A stretch of 64,000 bases of DNA from Prolixibacteraceae bacterium (GCA_028282195.1 JANQII010000223.1:1-64000), one strand, 5' to 3'; shown: positions 41,601 through 50,500, numbered from the stretch's first letter. Notes: generated by a model not told the origin, from the letters alone. A program made the numbers and translations.

Positions 41601-42154
41601 CCCACAAACGAAAATACCAGAGTAGCTTTTCCTGACACCCCTGAAAGCGTATAGTTTCCTTCAAAATCAGTAATCGTTCCTGTTGTTGTTCCTTTAATAA
41701 CAATCGAAACACCAGGTAGGGATTGTCCGGAAGAGTCAATCACTTTACCTTTTACATCTTTAGATGTATTGGCTTGTTGGGTATCCCCTTTTCCGGTAAT
41801 TACCACATTTTTTCCAACAAACTCATAATTATACCCATTGGGAGTTAAAATTTGTTTTAGGGTGCTTTCAATCGTTTCATCCTTTACAGACAGATTAATG
41901 TTCCGATCATCTTTTAATAAATTACTGGGAAGCAAAAATCCAATGTCGAGTTGTTGTTCCACCTGCTCAAGAATTTCAATCAAACTGGCGTTTTTCAACT
42001 CCAATGTTATTCTGGTTGATTGAGAACTCACAGTATTTGCCTGTGTGACAAATACTGAAACTAAAATCACAAACGTCATTAATCGCATCATAAGACACAG
42101 TTTTTTCAAGTAATAACGAGCCAGAGACCCGTTGGATACAGATTTTTTTTTCAT
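38603..42154 (-). CDS. SusC/RagA-family TonB-dependent transporter with N-terminal STN domain
   Basis: STN, GQSLPGVSIVIKGTTTGTITDFEGNYTLSGV, VLKDAEAVIYGARASGGVLVITTKKG, SIGLDVNF. Confidence 0.97.
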   Translation of the reverse strand: MKKKSVSNGSLARYYLKKLCLMMRLMTFVILVSVFVTQANTVSSQSTRITLELKNASLIEILEQVEQQLDIGFLLPSNLLKDDRNINLSVKDETIESTLKQILTPNGYNYEFVGKNVVITGKGDTQQANTSKDVKGKVIDSSGQSLPGVSIVIKGTTTGTITDFEGNYTLSGVSGKATLVFSFVGMVSQEVVVGNQNVINITLEEDAVSIEEVIAVGYQTKQKTNLTGSVSTVSAEQLENRPTPRLTDILDGLAPGLNITRTNAGKLGGGGVSIDIGGIASRSDAGVLVVIDGIPQIGTNTPLNNVNPNDIESISVLKDAEAVIYGARASGGVLVITTKKGKEPKISGQVSATFKTPKYYARRANMYDYFHAMNDYYEEVGQGPISNWQKVFDFMIDNNITREDVLSNEGKYEITDGAQFGADTPYLRFGHTNWSETFYGSAITKNYNVTASGATDQVNYYVSAGIVDDEGMLRYGTNTQDTYFARLKMEYNHKDYLTIGANINLRHTKTEEPSEIDNAQFWAGIRATYDHPYTKEGRYMSMYTSWYNPIGLVEEGGDRELKSYDIQPQFYVDFKPFRNMIISGRVSQNLGIFNRKELFRSVNFYNGNEGWYDWSRRPEHNVYSTRRYTGNTTIANVQASYKVAVNDDHTIRSLVGASHEEFHQEWVDAWRRNLVSDRLHTLRLGDSEEQYNNDLAEQWALKSYYANLSYSYKDRYVVEGNMRYDGSSRFIEGQKWEDFYGAGISWNISNEPFFKSLNLRSIDFFKFRGTWGQMGNQVGGIGLYDFAPTITIANSSYIMGAPGSYYTIQRARSNGFPAVDRTWETAEKLNFGYDIEMLNNRLTSSFNYSVTNTRNMFYREEFPSVLGTSPPSINGAHVEVKGWDFTIKWQDQIGELKYFASFNISDNKSMVKALADARIPAFGKPNPDWNQHFIEGFAPYTIFGFEYDGIIANEQELAEYYENVTAGISSKLRVGDVRYKDLDGDGVLERSLYKEDENGNPTADSGDAVDVGTETPHYFYNINLGASWKGFDFSILLTGIGQWYKWDQTPNQWSFPWRQPMDHYLGNTWTAENPDAFYPRYHSNSNAVGFDMVNNNYNTISNAPYLKQNVPYLAIRNVKIGYTLPKTWANKVKTDKLYLYVSGNDLGYIVNKMPGKSFSPSQPFETNLTPYPYSVSIGLDVNF

Positions 42155-42167
42155 AAATTTGTATAGT

Positions 42168-42240
42168 TAATATTAATATTTAGGGATTGTCAGTCCCTTA
42201 TATTTGGCGAGTAATACCACCAATATTACTCGCCTTTTTT
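42168..42240 (+). ncRNA. Predicted antisense sRNA upstream of susC (DonS-like), hairpin 42182-42198 plus terminator 42206-42240
   Basis: + strand TTG (42132-42134) - 19 nt - TAAATTTG (42154-42161) fits the Bacteroidota promoter; AGGGA-TTGTCAG-TCCCT; perfect 11-bp stem GGCGAGTAATA/TATTACTCGCC then T6. Confidence 0.5.
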
Positions 42241-43219
42241 ATTTCAAATAGATCAAATCAGGTTCAGGAAACCGCTCTGTTCGCTTAACATCCATAGGAA
42301 TGGATATTTGAAGCATTTGGAGCACCTCCCCAATGGAAGTTTCCCGATGAAAAGTTCCTGAAAATTCATATGCTGACGCTAAATCAGGATTTTCGAAAAT
42401 AAATTTCACATGATAGGTCCGTTCCAACTTTCTGGCAATGTTCCCCAGCGATTCATTTCTGAATATAATCTTCCCATCTTTCCATGCCGTGTATAGTTCT
42501 GTGTTTACCTGATTCAATTGAACCGTTTTTGTTTCCGTGTTCAATTCAATCATCTGACTGGGCTTAAGAATATAGGACTTCCCATAGTTCGTGGTAAACT
42601 CAACTTTCCCTTCCACCAGGGTTGTTTGAGCAATTTCTGACTCCCTGGTATCAAACACATTGAACTTTGTCCCAAGGACACGAATATCTGCTTTGGAGGT
42701 ATGAACGGTAAAAGGTCGTTTGACATCTTTTTCGACTTCAAAATATGCCTCCCCATCAAGAAATACATCCCGGCTATCGTTTCCCGATCCAAAGTCATAT
42801 TCCAACCTGGAACCAGGATGCAAATAAACCAAAGATTGGTCTGGTAAGGTAATAATCGAATTTGCGGATTGCCCTGCAGCTATTTCAATGGATTGAGAAA
42901 GAGTTGATTGATTCTTCTGCTGAAACAGATAAATAGCTCCCCACCCGATATTCAGGCACAACAAAAGTACAGCAGCATATTTCCAAATATGCCTGGGTAT
43001 ATGGAATGTACGTTGATTTTCAATCTTATTCCATATAGTCTCAAACTCAATCTGTGGTTTTCGCGGCTTCAATTGACCACTCCACACCCAGAGTTTTTGA
43101 TAACTTGACAACATTCTTCTGTTGGCAGTTTCTTTTAGCCAATGCTCCATTTCTTCAAGTTCTTCATTACTTGAATTTTTCTGCAAAAAATGGATCAATA
43201 GATGTTTAATTTTATCCAT
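42239..43219 (-). CDS. FecR-family anti-sigma factor
   Basis: TLPDQSLVYLHPGSRLEYDF, VFLDGEAYFEVEKDVKRPFTVHTSKADIRVLGTKFNVFD. Confidence 0.95.
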   Translation of the reverse strand: MDKIKHLLIHFLQKNSSNEELEEMEHWLKETANRRMLSSYQKLWVWSGQLKPRKPQIEFETIWNKIENQRTFHIPRHIWKYAAVLLLCLNIGWGAIYLFQQKNQSTLSQSIEIAAGQSANSIITLPDQSLVYLHPGSRLEYDFGSGNDSRDVFLDGEAYFEVEKDVKRPFTVHTSKADIRVLGTKFNVFDTRESEIAQTTLVEGKVEFTTNYGKSYILKPSQMIELNTETKTVQLNQVNTELYTAWKDGKIIFRNESLGNIARKLERTYHVKFIFENPDLASAYEFSGTFHRETSIGEVLQMLQISIPMDVKRTERFPEPDLIYLK

Positions 43220-43283
43220 ATGATGTGTTTCTATACACTAAAAACACAAGTTGAAGCTCCAGCCCTATATGAAGTTTACAATT

Positions 43284-43880
43284 TTATAACAAAGAAGCCA
43301 GGACAGAATATAACCTTGACATACCAGAAGTCTCATTTTCAGACAGGTAAGGCAATAATTCCTGTCTAATATTTTTTAATGCCCGGGTCATATTTGCTTC
43401 TACAGCTTTTATGGAAATATCCATTCTTTCCGCAATTTTTTTATTCGATAAATCTTCAAAACGACTTAATCGAAATACTTCCTGGCACTGCGGACTTAAA
43501 TTGGAAATAGCCGTTTGTATTTTTCCAATGAGTTCATGATGTAACAGAATATCTTCACCGGTTTCACTTAAAAGTTTGTAGTTTATGGTAGCGAGCATAT
43601 ACCCACGGCTATCCACCATTTTCAAGCTTTTTTTTTGATCCCTCAAGTGGTTTAAACACTTATTCCGAATGAGGATAAATAAAAAGTTTTTCAACTCCTG
43701 CTCTGGTTTGAAGTATATTTCTTTTTCCCAAAGTTTTATAAATGCATCCTGTACAAGCTCTTTGGCATCTTCATTATTACTCAGGAATTGACATGCAATC
43801 TCGAAGAAAAATGAAAAGTACCGGTTATAAATATGCTCAAACTTTTCTTTTTGAAATGATATTTGGTTTCTATCTACCAT
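43284..43880 (-). CDS. RNA polymerase ECF-type sigma factor
   Basis: FEHIYNRYFSFFFEIACQFLSNNEDAKELVQDAFIKLWEK; SPQCQEVFRLSRFEDLSNKKIAERMDISIKAVEANMTRALKNIRQ. Confidence 0.95.
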   Translation of the reverse strand: MVDRNQISFQKEKFEHIYNRYFSFFFEIACQFLSNNEDAKELVQDAFIKLWEKEIYFKPEQELKNFLFILIRNKCLNHLRDQKKSLKMVDSRGYMLATINYKLLSETGEDILLHHELIGKIQTAISNLSPQCQEVFRLSRFEDLSNKKIAERMDISIKAVEANMTRALKNIRQELLPYLSENETSGMSRLYSVLASLL

Positions 43881-44103
43881 AAAGAATCAGATAGGCAAAT
43901 CTAAAAAATAAATTCAAGATAAATGAGTACGCCAGGTAATTTGCAGTTAGCTATCGGTTCCAATGCTTTATCACCTACACCCTTTCCTCCTTTACTCTTC
44001 GCTCTGTTGTTATTTGACACTCAAACACATTAAATCTAATGGATTTTCCACAAAAAAATAAAGAAAGAATGAATATCCGTATTATGTCATATCATGCTTT
44101 ATT

Positions 44104-44190
44104 ATGTCATACTGAACTTGTTTCATCATCCCTACATGGCTGATAATAAGCTATCTGAAAACAAGATCCTGAAACAAGTTCAGGGTGACG
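44104..44190. repeat. Imperfect inverted repeat TGTCATACTGAACTTGTTTCA ... TGAAACAAGTTCAGGGTGACG
   Basis: Direct reading; REP-like intergenic repeat type. Confidence 0.75.
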
Positions 44191-44340
44191 TTCCTAATAT
44201 GGGATCACTCCATAAGACGGGTTGGTTTTATTGGGTCAATAAACCACCAGGTGGATTGGGAATATGACAATACGGCACTTCAACGAAACGGATGGTGCGA
44301 TTTTTTAACCGCAAGGAAGCCTTGGGGAGAAGGTTAAAAT

Positions 44341-44362
44341 GTAAGCAATGGGTGTCATCTTT
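44341..44362. repeat. Dispersed repeat: reverse complement of 217-238
   Basis: GTAAGCAATGGGTGTCATCTTT identical over 22 nt to rc of 217-238; a second colinear block TTACCCGGTGTTGG at ~44396 matches rc of ~81-94. Confidence 0.75.
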
Positions 44363-44442
44363 TGAAAATTCTTTTTTGTTTTCACACAGCCTCTCTTACC
44401 CGGTGTTGGTATTTTGTCATTTTCGATGTCGCTACAGGGCAC

Positions 44443-44480
44443 AAAAAAATGTGTAAGTCGTTGACCTACACATTTTTTTC
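44443..44480 (-). terminator. Bidirectional terminator AAAAATGTGTAAGTC...GACCTACACATTTTTTT downstream of tRNA array
   Basis: Hairpin with A/T tracts on both sides, after the last tRNA-like copy in the minus direction. Confidence 0.7.
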
Positions 44481-44513
44481 ATTTTTTGACGCTCATTTAT
44501 CTGAGCTTTTCTG

Positions 44514-44609
44514 CGGTGACGATCCTGAGGACTCGGGAAACCCGCGACCTCTGGCGTGACAGGCTGGCTCCCGATAGCTATCGGGACTAACCAACTGAAC
44601 CACGCCACC
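44514..44609 (-). pseudogene. tRNA-Asp pseudogene with two palindromic insertions
   Basis: Minus: GGTGGCGTGGTTCAGTTGGTTAG[TCCCGATAGCTATCGGGA]GCCAGCCTGTCACGCCAGAGGTCGCGGG[TTTCCCGAGTCCTCAGGAT]CGTCACCG; 96 nt against the 74-nt intact copy. Confidence 0.85.
44569..44586. repeat. 18-bp perfect palindrome TCCCGATAGCTATCGGGA inside tRNA pseudogene
   Basis: Direct reading. Confidence 0.9.
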
Positions 44610-44648
44610 AAACGTGGTAAATTTCTTCAAGAACTTTGTTTCTTCCTG

Positions 44649-44722
44649 CGGTGACGACGAGACTCGAACTCGCGACCTCCGGCGTGACAGGCCGGCATTC
44701 TAACCAACTGAACTACGCCACC
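44649..44722 (-). tRNA. tRNA-Asp (anticodon GTC)
   Basis: GGTGGCG/CGTCACC acceptor stem, anticodon arm CCGGC-CTGTCAC-GCCGG, T-arm GCGAG-TTCGAGT-CTCGT, 74 nt, full cloverleaf. Confidence 0.96.
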
Positions 44723-44763
44723 AAAATATAGTAAATTTCTTTAAAAACTTTGTTTCTTTTAAG

Positions 44764-44812
44764 CGGTGATGATCCCGATCCCTAAGCTTCGGGAAGGAAA
44801 CCCGCAACTTCA
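44764..44812 (-). pseudogene. tRNA-Asp 3'-half remnant with palindromic insertion
   Basis: Minus: GTTGCGGGTTTCC[TTCCCGAAGCTTAGGGATCGGGATC]ATCACCG. Confidence 0.7.
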
Positions 44813-44877
44813 TTTTTCATCACACAAACCAATCAAAAATAATTGATGAAAAATTTTTAAAGAACTGTTCCTTTTTG

Positions 44878-44908
44878 CGGTGACGACGAGAACTGAACCC
44901 ATGCCACC
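44878..44908 (-). pseudogene. tRNA-Asp remnant with 43-nt internal deletion
   Basis: Minus: GGTGGCATGGGTTCAGTT|CTCGTCGTCACCG, joined 5' and 3' ends. Confidence 0.75.
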
Positions 44909-45347
44909 AATATCAATGTTTTTCAATATGTTATCAACTTCTTTACTTAGCCTGTAACGATTTTGTAACAAAAAGTATAATTCTTCCTTTGTCTTATTAT
45001 GTCACAAAACTGTCATTCTAAGTTTGCGGTGGCAAATATATACATTAAAAGGATTTGAGCAAAACTTTTTTCAATAGAAATTTGCGAAAAGGGAATTGAT
45101 TAATTTCCTCCATGATTTTGCAAAATTACCTTATCTAATTTTACTAAAAGTTTAATCACAGATATTATAGAAAAACTGGATATGCAACAAAAACCGGAAT
45201 GATTAATTAATCCTTACGAACTATAATTTCTGAACATACTCATTCTGGAGCTAAGTTTTAGCTCTTAAATAATTAACCACCAAGGAACTCTTTATGCCAC
45301 TTTAACCTGATGAAAAATACAACAGATAATAAGCATTTCCCTGTCCT

Positions 45348-46508
45348 TCACCCAGATGCTCCTGTACTACCGGATATTCCTTTTAGATAAAGCCTCTCGT
45401 GCTGTTTAATAAACCGTTCAAAAGAATATTTCACAGTTAGTCTATTGACTCCTTTTTCTCCCATTTTCAAAACCATCTGCCTATCATTAATAAGTAAAAC
45501 TACCCTTTCAGCAATAGAACAGTAATCTTTTACCGGGCTTATGAAGCCGTTCTCTCCATTTACGATTGCCGCACCGTTACCCGTGTCGGTAGCAACAATG
45601 GGCTTCCCGTATTTCATTGCCTCCAAAAAAACATAGGGTAACCCCTCCCATAGGGATGTGTTCACATAAACGTCAATTATCCCGTATAATTTATGTATTT
45701 CACGTACATGTCCAGTAAGCATAACCTTCCTTTCTAATCCCAATTTGTAAATGAGTTTACGGATTTCACCATACAGTTCCCCCTCCCCAATGATAAGAAA
45801 CCTAACGTCGGGGTGTGTTTTCAATACTTCGACGGCCATGAACACATAGGTCTCCCAGTCTTTCTGTTGGGTCAGCCTTCCTATAGCTCCAACGACAAAG
45901 GTGTTTGCCGGGATGCCCAGATTTGTTTTCATTTTTGCGTTTTCCTTATCTTGTCGATATTCATCAAAATCAATGGCGTTGTTGATATTAACAAGTTTTT
46001 CTATACTGACGGCCTTGTGCCGTATACATTGTTCATGTTCCCCTTCTGAAACAATAACCATTGATGTAATTTTCGAAAGCATCCGCTCAAGAAGGACGAA
46101 GACCAATTTCTTCATACCTTTTTTTCCCTGGAAATAAAAACAATGAGGCGTGTAATAAATTTTAGGCACACTACATATCCAGGCAGCTACCCTAAACAAT
46201 GCACCTGCCTTCGAACTGTGTGCATGTACAATATCAAACCGTTCCCTTGCCAGTAAAACAACCAGTTTAAAAAGGGAACCCAGGTCCTTAACAGGGTTAA
46301 TGCCTCTGCATATGGAGAATATCAACACCCTGGTTCCTGCGACTTTCATCTTTTCCATTTCCAAGCTAATATCTTCCTCCCTGGAGGATGAAAGCACAAC
46401 GGTAATATCAAATGTGTTCCTATCCAACTTTGTGGACAGATAGGTTAAGTGTTTTAAAGCCCCGCCCCCAGCGGCTTCAAGCCCATATAATATTTTGATT
46501 TTTTTCAT
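45348..46508 (-). CDS. GT4-family glycosyltransferase
   Basis: Internal start MKKIKILYGLEAAGGGALKHL; FVVGAIGRLTQQKDWETYVFMA; DVYVNTSLWEGLPYVFLEAMKYGKPIVATDTGNG. Confidence 0.92.
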   Translation of the reverse strand: MKKIKILYGLEAAGGGALKHLTYLSTKLDRNTFDITVVLSSSREEDISLEMEKMKVAGTRVLIFSICRGINPVKDLGSLFKLVVLLARERFDIVHAHSSKAGALFRVAAWICSVPKIYYTPHCFYFQGKKGMKKLVFVLLERMLSKITSMVIVSEGEHEQCIRHKAVSIEKLVNINNAIDFDEYRQDKENAKMKTNLGIPANTFVVGAIGRLTQQKDWETYVFMAVEVLKTHPDVRFLIIGEGELYGEIRKLIYKLGLERKVMLTGHVREIHKLYGIIDVYVNTSLWEGLPYVFLEAMKYGKPIVATDTGNGAAIVNGENGFISPVKDYCSIAERVVLLINDRQMVLKMGEKGVNRLTVKYSFERFIKQHERLYLKGISGSTGASG

Positions 46509-46548
46509 GTAACAATGGAAAGGGCAACTCCTAATGCCATTGGTTTTA

Positions 46549-47838
46549 TTATATATTATCCTTAAAAATTGCCAGTAATTGACCAATGGAGACTTGATGG
46601 TCGAATCGTTCAACTATTTCTTTTCGTGACTTTTTGGCAATTTGACGGTACAGTCCTTTATTCTCCAAAAGTTCAGAGACTGCTTTTGCTAAGGCAAGTT
46701 CGTCTTTTTCATTCACTAACATGCCAGTTTTCCTGTCTCTGATCGCCTCCGGGATTGCCGAAACATTTGTAGAAACAACTGGTACGCCTATGGCCATCGC
46801 TTCCAGTACCGTATTGGGCAGGCCATCCCTGTCTCCATCTTTAGCAACAGTACAGGGCAATAAAAATATGTCTGCCTCCATTAAGTACTTCCTTACAACG
46901 TCACGCTGTTGGAAACCTAAAATGTGTACATGTTCACGAAGTCCATTATTTTTAATAAAGCTTTTCAATTGTTTTTCTTGGGGCCCCTTCCCTATAATAG
47001 TACACTGAATATTGTGTCCTCCACGTGTTAACCGTTTGACAGCTTCCAGTAGGTACACAAGTCCTTTTTTCTCCACCAGCCTTGCCACCGAAAGAATTCT
47101 GATGTCCGTGGAAACTTTCTTTTTTGCTTGTTCTCCCCCTCCCCACTTTAATACATTGATCCCATGGTAAACCGTGAATATCTTTTTACCATACTTTTGA
47201 CTGGTAAGTTTATTGATATAATCCCTATTATAATTTGTGCAGGTTATGGCAAACGAAGCTTTGCTCAGCAGTTCTCCTAACCGTTGTGGGCTGTTCAGGT
47301 AAATATCCCTAGAATGCATTGTGAAACTGCACTTTACACCTAACTTCTCAGACAGCAAGCTGGCAATATCCGTAGCAACAAAGGCAAAATGTGCATGGAT
47401 ATGATCTATATCTTTCCCTTTTAAGTAAGCAAAAAAGAACAAGTTTGTGCAATAATCTCTGAACAACTTAAAAAAAGATTTGGGCGAATGGAGTTTAAAG
47501 CCCTGTTTATGTTTTTTTGCACAGAATAGTAATGAGGGATAGTAAAAATACACAAGAAAAGGCAGTGCAAGGAATATCCGGGGAAGATATCTAACAGGAG
47601 ATTCCAACTTCTTGAGTTCTGGCATGTCAAGGTATTTCTTTTGTTTTCTAAGCACAAGAATGGTTATTCGAATATCCCTTCTTTCCAGACTGGTTATTTC
47701 GTTCAAGATAAAGTGTTCTGTCGGTGACGGGAACCTGTCGATAATATATGCGACATGCAGCTTTTTCCTAGAATCATCATTTGAATGCCGCATTCCTATA
47801 TCAAGTACTCTATTTCTTTTTATTTTCCCCATAAACAA
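46549..47838 (-). CDS. GT4-family glycosyltransferase (exopolysaccharide type)
   Basis: DHIHAHFAFVATDIASLLSEKLGVKCSFTMHSRDIY; DIRILSVARLVEKKGLVYLLEAV; DGLPNTVLEAMAIGVPVVSTNVSAIPE. Confidence 0.93.
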   Translation of the reverse strand: MFMGKIKRNRVLDIGMRHSNDDSRKKLHVAYIIDRFPSPTEHFILNEITSLERRDIRITILVLRKQKKYLDMPELKKLESPVRYLPRIFLALPFLVYFYYPSLLFCAKKHKQGFKLHSPKSFFKLFRDYCTNLFFFAYLKGKDIDHIHAHFAFVATDIASLLSEKLGVKCSFTMHSRDIYLNSPQRLGELLSKASFAITCTNYNRDYINKLTSQKYGKKIFTVYHGINVLKWGGGEQAKKKVSTDIRILSVARLVEKKGLVYLLEAVKRLTRGGHNIQCTIIGKGPQEKQLKSFIKNNGLREHVHILGFQQRDVVRKYLMEADIFLLPCTVAKDGDRDGLPNTVLEAMAIGVPVVSTNVSAIPEAIRDRKTGMLVNEKDELALAKAVSELLENKGLYRQIAKKSRKEIVERFDHQVSIGQLLAIFKDNI

Positions 47839-47841
47839 ATA

Positions 47842-48981
47842 TTACTGTTTAAGGATGTCGATAAAACTCTTCACTAAATATTCTCCTATGACCTTATGGC
47901 CATGGGCATTGTAATGCATATCACCAGGGAAATCCGTTTTTTGCCTATTTATTCGATAATCCATTAACAGAGCCTTTTCCAAATTGATAATGGGGAAATC
48001 ATACGTGCTTATGATATAATTTACTTCCTTATGAAAATTCATCAAACTTAAGGGATATTGATCCCGATAATTGTTAAACGTTGGAATATTAATCGGAAAA
48101 TCAATAAAATATGTTCGTGTACCGGTACCTAATTTAAGCTCATCCTCCTTAAACCTTTCCATCAAGTAATATATCCCAGATAATATCTTTCTTTCATAAT
48201 CGGATCCTTTAATCATCAATGGATTTTTCTTTTTTGAAATATGATCTCTCCTATAACTGTCCGATCTAAATAAAAAATTTAGGTTTTCACCCAGTTTGAA
48301 TCTTATATCTGCAAATTTTATGACTTTCGAACAATATAATATGGTTAATGGGGACTTGCTTTTTTCAATATACTTTAAAGGAGGAACTTCGCGAATCATT
48401 CCGTCCTCCTGTATATCCAGGGATAAAAAATTATCGCCGATTGTCCTGTCATACAAGAAACCTGTAAAGCTTGCACCAATAATCAAAATATCAGGTTGGT
48501 ACTTTTCAGTTACATATCTGCTAACATGTAAGGCCTGAGCAATATGCATGCCTCCAAAACCAAATGTATATACTTCTGCATCTATCCCGTTTTCGATTAA
48601 TCCATCCTCCAACACTTTGGATAATGTTCTCCCAACAGGGACACGAAGCCCTTCAACATTTGAATGCCCTATAATTGCGATTCTTGTTTTACTTTTCTTC
48701 TCGGGTTTAACTGTACCTTTAAAACTCTTTCTGGGAAAATAATCCCGGTGAGAATTCCATCCTTCATTATTAATCCTAAAATATCCGGTATTGGTAAATT
48801 GTGTTTTATAATTACCTTCAGAGCCACTCTTTCGTTTAACAATCTTTGTCCTTTTATCAAACCAAGGCTCGCAATAATCTGTAAATAACCGGATGTAAAG
48901 TTCCAGTGAAAAAAACAATATAGCTACTAAAATCAAAATCGAGTAAAAAATTATTTTTATTCTAAAATTATTCATCCCCAC
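47842..48981 (-). CDS. Membrane-anchored SGNH-hydrolase-like protein
   Basis: N-terminal TM; block I-like IAIIGHSNVEG; C-terminal DFPGDMHYNAHGHKVIGEYL Asp-x-His type block. Confidence 0.65.
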   Translation of the reverse strand: MGMNNFRIKIIFYSILILVAILFFSLELYIRLFTDYCEPWFDKRTKIVKRKSGSEGNYKTQFTNTGYFRINNEGWNSHRDYFPRKSFKGTVKPEKKSKTRIAIIGHSNVEGLRVPVGRTLSKVLEDGLIENGIDAEVYTFGFGGMHIAQALHVSRYVTEKYQPDILIIGASFTGFLYDRTIGDNFLSLDIQEDGMIREVPPLKYIEKSKSPLTILYCSKVIKFADIRFKLGENLNFLFRSDSYRRDHISKKKNPLMIKGSDYERKILSGIYYLMERFKEDELKLGTGTRTYFIDFPINIPTFNNYRDQYPLSLMNFHKEVNYIISTYDFPIINLEKALLMDYRINRQKTDFPGDMHYNAHGHKVIGEYLVKSFIDILKQ

Positions 48982-50500
48982 TAACTTTTAAAATACCCAT
49001 TCGACCTAATGCTAGCAGATAAATCATTCCTCCTGCACTAAGGCACAATGCCAATGTTCCTATTTTGCCAAAGGTTCCCCCATCATATCCTTTCATTAGA
49101 AAAACATTATAACCTATTATGACGATAAGAAACACTGTTGAAGCTAAGAGCACTTTCAATAAAAATGTCAGTACCAATTTGCTGTTGTATGTTAGCTTGT
49201 ATTTCAGGAGGTAAAGCAAAGTAAGGTTTTTAACTGTCTTCTGTACCACAAAGGCCAGGGCAATTCCAGTAAAGTCTATAAGTCGAATAAAAAGCCAGGT
49301 TAACAGGATATTCAATACCACACATGCCATCCCAATGAACACAGGGGTTTTCGTATCGGCATTGCCATAATAAAAAACAACCAATATGGTTTCAATGGCA
49401 AAAAAGACGACTCCAGTTGAATATACTGCCAACGGTCTTGAAGTAAGCATGGTTGACTCTGCATCAAAGGCTCCGCGTTGGAAAATAATTTCAACAATGG
49501 GCACTGCAAAAACAAAGATGGACATGGCGATGGGTACAAATGCGATAACAATCCATTTAAGTGAATCTGCCAACAGGCTTTTAAGCTTTCCTTCTCTATT
49601 CTCGATAGCCAGCTGTGAGAAGTAGGGAAAAACAACAATGCTTAATACGTAGGGAAAAACAACAACCGGAAGTTCAGCTATTTTCTTTGCATAGCTTAAT
49701 GCTGCTATTGCTCCTTCCTGCTGGTATGAAGCAAAAATATTGTCGATAAGTCCGCTAGCCTGAGAAAAACCAACACCGATTAACAATGGCCAGGTAAGTT
49801 GCCAAATCTGCAGTTTATAGCTCCCAGAAATACTTACTTTTTTAAAGTTTATTTGGCGACATAGTTTGGTCAGATGGACGCCCAACCGAACTACGGAGCC
49901 AACAACAACACCTATTGCCACTGCAGAAATCCCATGACTATGATAAAGAACAACCATACAAATAATTATTGCTCCCTTAAACGCAAGTTCTCCCGAAGCC
50001 GGCAAGGCAAATATTTTTAATCCGTTCAGGGTTATACTGGTGAGGGTGGAAATGGCAAGAAATATACAGGCTGGCATAATTACCTTTACCATTTTATTGG
50101 AAAGTAATAATTGTTCTCCTTTAAAACCTGGGGCAAATACACCAGAAATTATATTGGGGAAAAAATATGAAATGATTCCAATAAATAATGTAATGAAAAA
50201 GATAAGATGAATGCCTTTATTGAATAGCCCCCAGGCGATTTGCTCTTCTCCTTTGTTTCTTGCTTCCAGGAAAGTATTTAAAAAGCCTGGTTCCACAACC
50301 TCCCTGAAAAGAAAGAAAATACTGAGAACAATCCCCAGTACAAGAAGATAAACATCTACCTGATAGCTGGTTCCAAAATAATTGGCAAGCACAAGTTTTT
50401 CAACATAGCCAGCAACTTTTACCAGTAAGGTAATTACCAACAGTCCCGCTGAGGATTTTAATATTCTGTTTGATTTTAATTTATTAACCAGTTGTTTCAT
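48968..50500 (-). CDS. MurJ/MviN-type lipid-linked oligosaccharide flippase (MOP superfamily)
   Basis: FLFREVVEPGFLNTFLEAR, FKGEQLLLSNKMVKVIMPA, SQASGLIDNIFASYQQEGAIAALSYAKKIAELPVVVF; multi-TM. Confidence 0.87.
   Translation of the reverse strand: MKQLVNKLKSNRILKSSAGLLVITLLVKVAGYVEKLVLANYFGTSYQVDVYLLVLGIVLSIFFLFREVVEPGFLNTFLEARNKGEEQIAWGLFNKGIHLIFFITLFIGIISYFFPNIISGVFAPGFKGEQLLLSNKMVKVIMPACIFLAISTLTSITLNGLKIFALPASGELAFKGAIIICMVVLYHSHGISAVAIGVVVGSVVRLGVHLTKLCRQINFKKVSISGSYKLQIWQLTWPLLIGVGFSQASGLIDNIFASYQQEGAIAALSYAKKIAELPVVVFPYVLSIVVFPYFSQLAIENREGKLKSLLADSLKWIVIAFVPIAMSIFVFAVPIVEIIFQRGAFDAESTMLTSRPLAVYSTGVVFFAIETILVVFYYGNADTKTPVFIGMACVVLNILLTWLFIRLIDFTGIALAFVVQKTVKNLTLLYLLKYKLTYNSKLVLTFLLKVLLASTVFLIVIIGYNVFLMKGYDGGTFGKIGTLALCLSAGGMIYLLALGRMGILKVSGDE

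Noticed and set aside
44514-44908. tRNA-Asp copies as att sites of an integrative element
   Set aside because: No integrase, excisionase or clean 3'-end duplication flanking an island; regular spacing and related spacers favour a decayed tandem tRNA array.
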